Positions 32,553 through 40,402 of a stretch of 43,695 nt of DNA are shown here, in pieces (position 1 is the stretch's first letter; each line of letters opens with the position of its first letter). The stretch lies in assembly GCA_024279865.1 (NCBI GenBank), contig JAJRRC010000019.1, positions 1-43,695 of the forward strand. The letters run 5' to 3'. A model generated the notes under the pieces. That model saw only the letters and a program-made list of their open reading frames with translations. It did no database searches and was not told the DNA's origin. Origin of the DNA: Planctomycetota bacterium (lineage in GTDB: Bacteria > Planctomycetota > Phycisphaerae > Phycisphaerales > Phycisphaeraceae). The position numbers and the translations under genes were made by a program.

Positions 32553-33452
32553 TTAATACAGTTCAGGGCGTCTGTCTTCATTCAAAAAATCACGGACCGC
32601 CTGTGGAGGCATGCCATGACAACGCTGGCGTTGCCATGGTTTTTGTGGCTCTATCACCGCATGGGTGAATCCTTCATCATGACCCGCGTGTGCCAGGATC
32701 TTGCCATCAGGACCAATGATGCAGCTAGAGCCATAGGTCAGATTTGGCTTATGAACTTTTCTAGGCCGCTTTCCATAGCTCGAACGAATCAGATAAGCCG
32801 TGCTGTCCATCGCACGAACGCGGTTGAGGAGCATGCAGCGTTCTTCACATTCACTTCGCTGTAAAGAGGGGAACAGAATAATTTGAGCGCCTCCCAGTGC
32901 CAGCATACGCGCCACCTCTGGGAAATAAATGTCATAACAGATCATCACCCCCACACAGCCAAATTCCGTGTCGGTTGTTTGGATCGCATTGCCTGGGGTG
33001 AGGCCATAGTCTTGACGTTCGCCGAGGGTCAAATGTGTCTTGTCATAGGTGAATACTTTTTGGCCAGACGGATCAAAAAGATGGGCGGTATTAAAGATGC
33101 CTTGGACTCGATGCTCGATCAACGGCAACAGCAGCCAGACGCCAAGCTCTTGGCAGATTTCAGAAGCGATTTTGCATTGATTTTCAGTGTTTTTTGATTC
33201 CAAACGGACCTGATCCGTATGGAGACCCATGACATTAAAATACTCAGGCAAAACAATGAGCCGTGCGCCCTCTTGAGCTGCACCACGCACCAACCCCCAT
33301 GCAGATTGCTGCATTTGGGCGTTTTCCGACACCGTGTCCGGATGGAACGGCTGAATCGTTGCAACATGTAAAGGAGGGCGGTCTATGATCGATTCTCCAA
33401 AAATGAGAAGAGCCGAGCAGGATGATTGGTTAAAATGCCATCCACGCCACAA
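32553..33452 (-). CDS. Nitrilase-superfamily carbon-nitrogen hydrolase
   Basis: Hydrolyses an amide or nitrile bond of unknown substrate. The Glu-Lys-Cys triad is visible in VLPEYF, TYDKTHLT and MICYDIYFPE, in the right order and spacing; the last 40 residues are Arg/Pro-rich. The first homologous residues are LHVATIQPF. No ATG, GTG or TTG lies in frame between them and the ATG at 33452, which would give a 299-residue protein overlapping the upstream GDPD gene by 70 bp. A GGAG followed by in-frame ATC and ATA codons near 33390 hints at a rare start or a lost start codon. It follows the GDPD gene and is surely in the same transcript. Confidence 0.8.
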   Translation of the reverse strand: MWRGWHFNQSSCSALLIFGESIIDRPPLHVATIQPFHPDTVSENAQMQQSAWGLVRGAAQEGARLIVLPEYFNVMGLHTDQVRLESKNTENQCKIASEICQELGVWLLLPLIEHRVQGIFNTAHLFDPSGQKVFTYDKTHLTLGERQDYGLTPGNAIQTTDTEFGCVGVMICYDIYFPEVARMLALGGAQIILFPSLQRSECEERCMLLNRVRAMDSTAYLIRSSYGKRPRKVHKPNLTYGSSCIIGPDGKILAHAGHDEGFTHAVIEPQKPWQRQRCHGMPPQAVRDFLNEDRRPELY

Positions 33453-34108
33453 CCAATCAAACGATTCATTTCATCTTCATCATCTGCAAAAAAAGGATTG
33501 ACCTTGAGGCCCTGTGCATGAGCCTCGCGAACCAGTTCATGGGTTACCACTGCATTGATTGGCTGAAGGACTTCACAGGGATGACTTGAAACGGCTGTTT
33601 GTACATATGAATCGGTTCTTTGTCCCAAAAGATTGCACAAACGTATTTGAGGGTCTGCCGCACGAAGAAGTTTTAGTAAATCCTGATCCACCGCTGTGAC
33701 AAAGGCTTGGTCATAAATATCGCCGTTGGCAAAGTAAGGAACCAACGCTTGGGCAATTGCCAAGGCATCATCCTTGTTTTCAGGATTAGCGTGGATGTTC
33801 AACATGACCCGCGAGGCATAAGCCATCGCTTCTGGAAGCGATAAAACTTTTTTCCCCTGTCCCGCATCAAGACTGCGAATGTAATCAAATGTCAGATCCG
33901 CCACGGCTCCGGTTCCATTGGTGGTGCGGTCGACGGTGGAGTCATGAATGATGGCAAGATGGTGGTCCGCCGTGCAACGAATATCGAACTCGACCATGTG
34001 CGCTCCCACACGAATGGCTTCTTCAAAAGCTGCTTGGGTGTTTTCCGGATGTGTCCCACTGGCACCGCGATGGGCACAGATGATAAATGGTTTGATGGAT
34101 TGGTTCAT
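33383..34108 (-). CDS. Glycerophosphodiester phosphodiesterase
   Basis: Splits glycerophosphodiesters into glycerol 3-phosphate and an alcohol. 241 residues, a TIM barrel without signal peptide, so cytoplasmic UgpQ-like. Conserved residues: His13-Arg14 in ICAHRGASGTHPENT, Glu and Asp in MVEFDIRCT, and the second catalytic His in LAIIHDSTVDRTTNGTG. The end GVDGILTNHPARL is the usual final strand. It starts 41 bp after the uracil-DNA glycosylase gene and overlaps the following nitrilase gene. Confidence 0.9.
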   Translation of the reverse strand: MNQSIKPFIICAHRGASGTHPENTQAAFEEAIRVGAHMVEFDIRCTADHHLAIIHDSTVDRTTNGTGAVADLTFDYIRSLDAGQGKKVLSLPEAMAYASRVMLNIHANPENKDDALAIAQALVPYFANGDIYDQAFVTAVDQDLLKLLRAADPQIRLCNLLGQRTDSYVQTAVSSHPCEVLQPINAVVTHELVREAHAQGLKVNPFFADDEDEMNRLIGCGVDGILTNHPARLFSFLENRS

Positions 34109-34148
34109 GACGCATGCTCTGAAAATAATTAAAACTCGAGATAAAGCT

Positions 34149-35018
34149 TTATTTTTTTAATCGTTCAATTACTGCCTGCAAATCTGCCCAGACCTTGCGG
34201 CGATTGTCCTGTGTGTAAGACCGTAACAAATACGCAGGATGAAACGTGGGCATCAGATCAATGGGAGGACGTTTGGAACCCAGACCATGGAATTGATGCC
34301 ATGTTCCACGCAAGGCCGTGATGCCTGTCTGGGTTTCAAGCAAAAGTTTGGCAGCAGGTCCGCCGAGCGTGACAATCACCTTGGGTTTGATAATGGCAAT
34401 CTGACGTAACAAATAATCCCCACAGGCTTTGACCTCTGACGAGGCAGGGGTGCGATTTTGTGGCGGGCGACATTTCACGACGTTGGCAATATAAATCTGC
34501 TGTCTGTCAAAGCCCATGGCCACGATCATTTTGTCTAGCAACGCGCCCGAAGGACCGACAAAAGGACGACCCTGCAAATCTTCATCACGGCCGGGACCTT
34601 CACCCACAAACATCAAATCCGCATCAGGATTTCCCTCACCAAAAACCGTCTGCGTCCGGCTCTGGCATAACGTGCATTGCGTGCAATTGCGAACTTCCTG
34701 TTCGTCTATTTTCTGTAAAAGTCGTTGCTTTTCTTCGCGACTTAAGTGGGCCACCGACTCCGTCATCGGAGCAGTCCACAAAGAAGCCGAAGGCGAAGAA
34801 CCCACCTTTGGCGGCAGGGTCGGGGAACTTTGTGATGGCGTGTGACGCGTTCTTTGTGCTATCGAGGGCGAGGGTTTTTCAGTAGATGCAGGAGAACTTG
34901 CCGAAGCTTGCCCAAGGGCTGTTGGGATAGGGGAACCCTGAGGAACAGCCTCAACTCCCAAGAGTTGATCAGTTCGCAGGTGCTGACGCAAAATACGTTG
35001 ACGGCGTTGAGGCTGCAT
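34149..35018 (-). CDS. Uracil-DNA glycosylase, family 4 (iron-sulfur)
   Basis: Removes uracil from DNA. 289 residues: an N-terminal arm (MQPQRRQRILRQHLRTDQLL) and a disordered Ser/Pro/Thr-rich region to about 95, then the catalytic domain. The four cluster cysteines are in CTQC, VVKCRPPQNRTP and VKACGDYLL. Motif A is GEGPGRDEDLQGRPFVG with the family 4 Glu at the start, and motif B MPTFHPAYLLR. The ATG at 35018 has GGGG upstream; TTG at 35027 is possible. Many bacteria carry this gene beside or fused to a DNA-polymerase-like domain, and here there is neither. Confidence 0.9.
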   Translation of the reverse strand: MQPQRRQRILRQHLRTDQLLGVEAVPQGSPIPTALGQASASSPASTEKPSPSIAQRTRHTPSQSSPTLPPKVGSSPSASLWTAPMTESVAHLSREEKQRLLQKIDEQEVRNCTQCTLCQSRTQTVFGEGNPDADLMFVGEGPGRDEDLQGRPFVGPSGALLDKMIVAMGFDRQQIYIANVVKCRPPQNRTPASSEVKACGDYLLRQIAIIKPKVIVTLGGPAAKLLLETQTGITALRGTWHQFHGLGSKRPPIDLMPTFHPAYLLRSYTQDNRRKVWADLQAVIERLKK

Positions 35019-35080
35019 ACACCCCAAACCCTATCAGCAGGCCATGTTTTTTGCAACGCCAACCAAGCTTGGTAGCCTAC

Positions 35081-35114
35081 AAAAAACGCCCGAACAGTTG
35101 CCTGTCCGGGCGTT
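35081..35114 (-). terminator. Rho-independent terminator after acs
   Basis: Stem AACGCCCG / CGGGCGTT (35085-35092 and 35107-35114), extended inward by ACAG/CTGT around a TTGC loop, with six T on the minus strand side. It separates acs from the uracil-DNA glycosylase gene. Confidence 0.88.
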
Positions 35115-35163
35115 GGTTTTCGAAGTCGTCAGCCTTGGATATAAATATAGACCAAGGGCCAAT

Positions 35164-35185
35164 TTCCGGGGGGCCGGGGGGGGGT
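35164..35185. repeat. G-tract element at the 3' end of acs
   Basis: TTCCGGGGGGCCGGGGGGGG on the plus strand, touching the acs stop codon. It is the same family as the elements at 12791-12822 and 16378-16434. In the acs transcript it is read as C tracts, between the stop and the terminator. Confidence 0.6.
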
Positions 35186-37134
35186 TAGGGTTTGTTTTTG
35201 ATTAGGTCTTCGACGACGCTGGGGTCTGCGAGTGTGGAGACGTCGCCGACTTTATCACCTTCGCCTTCGGCGATTTTACGCAGAATTCGTCGCATGATTT
35301 TCCCTGACCGTGTTTTGGGCAGGCTTGGAGCCCACTGGATCACGTCTGGCGAAGCAATGGGTCCGATTTCACTTCGGACGGTTTTGACGAGTTCTTTTTT
35401 CAGTTCATCGGATGGTTCGATATTCCCTTTGAGGGTGACAAATGCATAGATGCCTTGCCCTTTGATATCGTGGGGGAATCCGACGACGGCTGCTTCAGCG
35501 ACCGCCTTGTTGGCGACGAGGGCAGATTCGACTTCGGCAGTTCCCATGCGATGGCCTGAGACGTTGATGACATCATCGACGCGGCCGAGGAGCCAATAAT
35601 CGCCATCTTTATCCACGCGAGCGCCATCACCTGCAAAGTAGAGTCCTTTGTAGGTGCTGAAGTAAGTCTGGATAAAGCGTTCATGATCGCCCCACATGGT
35701 TCGCATCATGCCAGGCCAAGGCTTGCTGATGCAGAGCTTGCCAGCTTCACCTTGTGGGACTTCTTTTCCGTGGTCATCGACGATGATGGGTTCAACGCCA
35801 AAGACAGGGCGTGAAGCGCTGCCTGGCTTGAGAGCATGAGCACCGGGCAGTGGGGTAATCATGTGTCCACCGGTTTCGGTTTGCCACCAGGTATCGACGA
35901 TGGGGCAGTTGCCTTTGCCGACGGTGTTGTAGTACCACATCCAGACTTCGGGGTTGATCGGTTCGCCGACGGTTCCGAGAACTTTGAGGCTTGAGAGATC
36001 TTGTTTGGTCACAAAATCATCGCCAAAGCGGATGAGTGCGCGGATGGCGGTGGGGGCGGTGTAGAACTGGGTCACTTTGTATTTGTCGACGACTTGCCAG
36101 AAGCGTCCTGCGTCTGGGTAGGTGGGGACGCCTTCAAAGACGACCTGGGTTGCGCCATTGAGCAGTGGGCCGTAGGCGATGTAGCTGTGGCCGGTGATCC
36201 AGCCGACATCTGCGGTGCACCACCAGATATCGCCATCGTGATAATCAAAGGTGTATTTGAAGGTGGTGGCAGTCCAGATCATGTATCCGCCGGTGGTGTG
36301 CAGGACGCCTTTGGGTTTGCCTGTGGAGCCTGAGGTATACAGGATGAACAGGGGGTCTTCAGCATCGACCCAAGTTGCTGGGCAATCGGTTGATGCTGCC
36401 TGGGTCTGTTCGTGATACCACAGGTCGCGTCCGTCTTGCATGGGGATATCGTTGCCGGTGCGTTTGACGACAAGGATGTTTGTAATGCTAGGACAGTCAG
36501 CCGCTGCTTTGTCAGCATTGGTCTTCATGGGAATATCGTTTTTAGTACCACGCAATGCGGTATCTTGCGTGAGAATAATTTTGCACTGGGAGTCATTGAT
36601 CCGATCACGCAGGGCATCAGCACTAAAGGCTCCGAAGACCACTGAATGCACCGCGCCAATGCGGGCGCAGGCGAGCATGGACACGGTTGCCTGAGGGATC
36701 ATCTGCATGTAAATGCAAACGCGGTCGCCTTTGGCGATTCCCAGGTTTTTGAGGACGTTGGCGAGCTTGCAGACTTCTTCGTGGAGTTGGGTATAGGTGA
36801 GCTTGGCATCTTCGTTGGGATCGTTGCCTTCCCAGAAGAGAGCAACCTGATCGCCTCGGGTGTCTAGGTGTCGGTCGAGGCAGTTGTAGCAAATATTGGT
36901 TTTGCCGCCGGCAAACCATTCGGTCTGGACATCTTCGTTCCATGTGTAGTTGCGGACGGTGTCCCATTTTTTGTCCCAGTGAAATTCGCTGGCAATGTCA
37001 CCCCAGAATTGGTCTGGGTCATTAATGGACTGGTCGTACATTTGCTGATACTGCTCGGCTGATTTGACGTGAGCCTTGGCAGAAAATTCAGCGGTAGGTG
37101 CGATGATATTCGCAGATTGTGTGGTGTCACTCAT
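35185..37134 (-). CDS. acs: Acetyl-CoA synthetase
   Basis: Activates acetate to acetyl-CoA via acetyl-AMP. 649 residues, the normal length. Signatures: [73 protein letters not shown] and the C-terminal [12 protein letters not shown], whose Lys is the residue acetylated in characterised enzymes. The ATG at 37134 has AAGGAG ten bases upstream; the frame extends 19 codons without support. It lies 189 bp after leuD on the same strand. Confidence 0.97.
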   Translation of the reverse strand: MSDTTQSANIIAPTAEFSAKAHVKSAEQYQQMYDQSINDPDQFWGDIASEFHWDKKWDTVRNYTWNEDVQTEWFAGGKTNICYNCLDRHLDTRGDQVALFWEGNDPNEDAKLTYTQLHEEVCKLANVLKNLGIAKGDRVCIYMQMIPQATVSMLACARIGAVHSVVFGAFSADALRDRINDSQCKIILTQDTALRGTKNDIPMKTNADKAAADCPSITNILVVKRTGNDIPMQDGRDLWYHEQTQAASTDCPATWVDAEDPLFILYTSGSTGKPKGVLHTTGGYMIWTATTFKYTFDYHDGDIWWCTADVGWITGHSYIAYGPLLNGATQVVFEGVPTYPDAGRFWQVVDKYKVTQFYTAPTAIRALIRFGDDFVTKQDLSSLKVLGTVGEPINPEVWMWYYNTVGKGNCPIVDTWWQTETGGHMITPLPGAHALKPGSASRPVFGVEPIIVDDHGKEVPQGEAGKLCISKPWPGMMRTMWGDHERFIQTYFSTYKGLYFAGDGARVDKDGDYWLLGRVDDVINVSGHRMGTAEVESALVANKAVAEAAVVGFPHDIKGQGIYAFVTLKGNIEPSDELKKELVKTVRSEIGPIASPDVIQWAPSLPKTRSGKIMRRILRKIAEGEGDKVGDVSTLADPSVVEDLIKNKP

Positions 37135-37323
37135 GGCGATACGTCTCCTTCTTGCTGCATGATGCAGCGTGACTGAATGATAGATGTTCAAGTCCGTTAG
37201 ATGCGGTCGTCAGCGGGAGAGACACGGCCGATCCGTTTTAATCTCCATCTAATGTAGAGATTGTGGCGGCGATGTAAAGCCTAAGAAGTCAAAATTGTCT
37301 TTTTATGTCTCTTTTCCCCAAAA

Positions 37324-37887
37324 TTAGTCCTTAATCATGCCCTTGGTAGCAGCGTATTCAAAGACGCCGCCTGCTTCAATAATTGGTGCAATATCGCCCA
37401 GTGGTTTGAGTTGATACGTTTTTTGTTGTGTATGGTTGGTTAGCGTGCCTGTTTCGATGTTGACTTCGCAGTCGTCGCCGGTGTGGATTTCATCGACGAG
37501 TCGTTCGACGGATTCGCAAGGGAGCAGGTATCCGCCGTTGACGCAATTGCGATAAAAAATGCGAGCGAAAAACTCAGCGATGACCACTTGGGCTCCAGCT
37601 TCCGCCATGGCCAAGGGTGCATGTTCGCGTGAGGAGCCGCAGCCGTAGTTCTTACCTCCGATGACAATGCGAAATTCTGTGGCAAATTCATTCTCAGGCA
37701 CAAACCGGGTATTGCCGTCAGGCAAGCCTAGTTGTCCTTTTGGGACACCCGCCATGGCATACATGCCGAAGTACTTGCGTTCTTCGGGGTCTGCTGGGTT
37801 GTAGGACAGATATTCAGCAGGAATGATTTGATCGGTGTCGATATTGTCACCCATGATGAAGGCTTTGCCGCGAACTGTGCTTTGCAT
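37324..37887 (-). CDS. leuD: 3-isopropylmalate dehydratase small subunit
   Basis: Swivel-domain subunit of the leucine-pathway isomerase; needs LeuC for the iron-sulfur site. 187 residues. Conserved blocks: GDNIDTDQIIPAEYL, VIGGKNYGCGSSREHAPLAM and VVIAEFFARIFYRNCVNGGY, and a substrate loop. Single gene here: leuC, leuA and leuB are not in the window. The ATG at 37887 has GGA about ten bases upstream. Confidence 0.93.
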   Translation of the reverse strand: MQSTVRGKAFIMGDNIDTDQIIPAEYLSYNPADPEERKYFGMYAMAGVPKGQLGLPDGNTRFVPENEFATEFRIVIGGKNYGCGSSREHAPLAMAEAGAQVVIAEFFARIFYRNCVNGGYLLPCESVERLVDEIHTGDDCEVNIETGTLTNHTQQKTYQLKPLGDIAPIIEAGGVFEYAATKGMIKD

Positions 37888-37994
37888 GAAAAAGTTCCAT
37901 TTTCGAATAAAATTAGTTTTGATCCAGAACCCGATATTTTACAAACATTGGGTCCCAAATGTGTGATATTCAGGCATAGAGTATAGCTTGGCGA

Positions 37995-40286
37995 TCAAGA
38001 CGCGTCATTTGAGGCCTGGGTCTCATCGGTTGGCGTGGTTGTGGGGGGCGTGGGGGGGGCTGCTTCTTGGATCGCTTTTTGGAGGGTTGCTCCCAAATGG
38101 TCCAGTTGTTCGGTTGCGATCTTGGATAGCAGCGGGGCGACCAAAGCCCGGTATTGGCTTAAACCTTGGGCTGCGGATTCGTACCGTTTGGCGGTGATTG
38201 CTTGTTGAGTCCATGCGGTAAACCATGGCATTAGCTGTTCGGCCCGTGCTGCACGATCCTTGGCATCATTTCCCAGAATGCCGAGCCAATCTTTCGTCGC
38301 AGCGATTGCTTTATCAAATTGATCAATGGCCAGGGCTGCCTGGATGGTCAGTTGACGCAAATGATCGAGTTGCTCTGCTGTTAGTTCCTGTTTTTTTGCT
38401 TCAGCAAGGGTCAAGTCCGCCATGGCTTGGATTGTTTGTTCGGTTTGCAAACGCACCGCAGCGCGCGTGAGGAGCAGGGCTGGGTCCGCGTGGCCGTTGA
38501 GTTTGCCAATGAGGTCCGTTAAAAGCTGTTCACGAATTGAAAGCATGTCCGGGTTGGCAGCGAGTGTTTGATCCATCTTGATAATGGAAGGACTTTGCAC
38601 ACGGCTGGCGGTGGCAATGAGAGCTTGGAGCCAAGCTTCTTGAAGTTGTTCTTGTTGGGGGTGATGTTCGGCAATGGCCAGCAGGGTGGCTTCGTTATTA
38701 CCGCGTCGCACCGCAGCACGTAGAAAAATCGACGCAAACAGCGGTTGGTCTGCCCGCTTGGCTAATTCTTCAAGAGGTCGGTCTGATGCAGCCCACGCCT
38801 CGGCGGCAGCTGTGCGAACGGTGTCATCTTTGCTGTCGAGCCATTGGGCAATTCGAAGCCAGTCTTCTTTGGTTCCCACGCGGCCGAGCAATTCAATCAT
38901 CTTCGGTGAAGGAGGTTGATCGCCTGCGGTTAATTGTCGTAATTGTTCGGTCAGAGCAGATCGGTGTCGCTGCTTGAGCATGCCGTCGCCAATAGCGCGT
39001 TCGAGCAGGCCCGCTGCTTGGTCTTTGAATTGATCGTTGCCGAGCAAACGCATGGCCCGTCGCAAGGCTCTGGCGCGAGGCATGTCCGCCATGGCCAGCA
39101 AATAAGCCCGCAAAACAGCCACGTCCTGTTCGCGGTCCATGCGCGAGGCAATGGCATCCGCTCCAGATTCATCACGCAGATCACGAATCAACTGTGCAGC
39201 CTTTTGGCGAATCAGCGGCGACGTGTCTCCCAAAGCAACCCGCACCCCTTGACGCAATGTTTCATCGATAGGCTGCTGATCAATCAAACGCTGCACAATC
39301 AAATCCACCGCCAACAGACGGCTTGTCAGTTGCTGGTCCTGAAGCATCTTCTGCAAAAGAATCGTGCGGTCTTCTTGAGGAGTTCCCAGATAAAGTTGAC
39401 GCTGAGCCTCGACAAAACGTTGCAGGATTTGCTCGTTGTGTCGCGCCAACATGGTGGTGCGACGAGCAAAGTTGCTGACCAGTGAAGAAAGCCATTGGGT
39501 ATCATTCAAATCACGATGACTTTCCCACCATTGGGTCCATAAATCATGATGTAAGCCATAAGCTTCGATGCCAGTCAATTGCGCCAATGCCGTAGCTGCA
39601 ATTTGACGAATCGACAGCGGCTCTGCTTTGTCCAGCAAACCAATCAACACCTCTGCTGCATCACGTGTCCGGTGAAAGCCCAGCGTGAGAATCGAGCCAC
39701 GACGATGTTGAACGTCCAGTTTTCGATCCATTGCCTGCAAGACCAACTGAGAAGCAACCCAGGGAGAATCTTGGAACCGTCCCAGTGCCTCAGCAATATC
39801 TGCGAGCAAAATGTCGTCTTCACTATCCAATAGTCCCAGCAACGGCAACACAAAGACATTTGAGGGCTGCCTCGGCGATTGGACCAAGGCTTGAGCAATC
39901 GCCTGTTGGGTTTCACGCATGGCTGCGGCATTGGTCCCATTTTCCCCTGCCGAGGATGGCTGGAGCATTGCAACAAGGGCCGCGTCACCCGCTTCCCAGT
40001 TGCGACGTAGCAGGCTCAACGCTGCTTCGCGGCGTTGATCGATATGGAGCTTGGTTTCAGCGACCACCGATAGGAATAGCTTCATGTCTCGCTGTTGGGA
40101 TTCGGACAAGGCAGCCCGTGCGACAGACGTTCCAAGCGTCAGGCAAACAAGCATGACGCTGAGAATATTTTTAAGGGTCCCCCGCGAGGCGAGGGCTCCG
40201 GGGGTTTCGGGGATTCCTAGGGCTCTTAGGTTTCTAGGGTTTTCAGGGTTTCCGGGGGTGGGGGTGAATTGATTGCAATGTCGCAT
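37995..40286 (-). CDS. Secreted or membrane-anchored HEAT-repeat protein
   Basis: 763 residues, function unknown. The recognisable export signal (LKNILSVMLVCLTLGTSVAR, cut near ARA) begins only at residue 38. Ahead of it lie about 30 residues rich in Pro, Asn and Gly (TPTPGNPENPRNLRALGIPE) encoded by a G/C-tract element. After the signal, helical pairs of HEAT type run from about 70 to 560 (for example LPLLGLLDSEDDILLADIAE, ALGDTSPLIRQKAAQLIRDL, WLDSKDDTVRTAAAEAWAAS); the last 190 residues are helical with TPR-like spacing and end in a Pro/Thr-rich tail. Such proteins act as scaffolds. The true start is uncertain because of the insertion-like N-terminus. Confidence 0.72.
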   Translation of the reverse strand: MRHCNQFTPTPGNPENPRNLRALGIPETPGALASRGTLKNILSVMLVCLTLGTSVARAALSESQQRDMKLFLSVVAETKLHIDQRREAALSLLRRNWEAGDAALVAMLQPSSAGENGTNAAAMRETQQAIAQALVQSPRQPSNVFVLPLLGLLDSEDDILLADIAEALGRFQDSPWVASQLVLQAMDRKLDVQHRRGSILTLGFHRTRDAAEVLIGLLDKAEPLSIRQIAATALAQLTGIEAYGLHHDLWTQWWESHRDLNDTQWLSSLVSNFARRTTMLARHNEQILQRFVEAQRQLYLGTPQEDRTILLQKMLQDQQLTSRLLAVDLIVQRLIDQQPIDETLRQGVRVALGDTSPLIRQKAAQLIRDLRDESGADAIASRMDREQDVAVLRAYLLAMADMPRARALRRAMRLLGNDQFKDQAAGLLERAIGDGMLKQRHRSALTEQLRQLTAGDQPPSPKMIELLGRVGTKEDWLRIAQWLDSKDDTVRTAAAEAWAASDRPLEELAKRADQPLFASIFLRAAVRRGNNEATLLAIAEHHPQQEQLQEAWLQALIATASRVQSPSIIKMDQTLAANPDMLSIREQLLTDLIGKLNGHADPALLLTRAAVRLQTEQTIQAMADLTLAEAKKQELTAEQLDHLRQLTIQAALAIDQFDKAIAATKDWLGILGNDAKDRAARAEQLMPWFTAWTQQAITAKRYESAAQGLSQYRALVAPLLSKIATEQLDHLGATLQKAIQEAAPPTPPTTTPTDETQASNDAS
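40174..40265. repeat. G-rich element in the 5' end of the HEAT-repeat gene
   Basis: A 90-bp run of degenerate units around GGGCTCTTAGG, TTTCTAGGGTTTTCAGGG and TCCGGGGGTGGGGGTG on the plus strand. It resembles the left half of the cluster at 14620-14670 (CTCCCTTAGGAACTCCCCGG). It is read in frame, without stops, ahead of the export signal. Confidence 0.65.
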
Positions 40287-40402
40287 GGTTGTTCTTACCT
40301 ACACTTGATTCATGAAAAAAGATGCAATGACTGCAAGCTTTTATCATGATACTCGTATCGCCGAAGTAAGCCACCACAACGGAGGAAGATGCAGGAGGGT
40401 TT

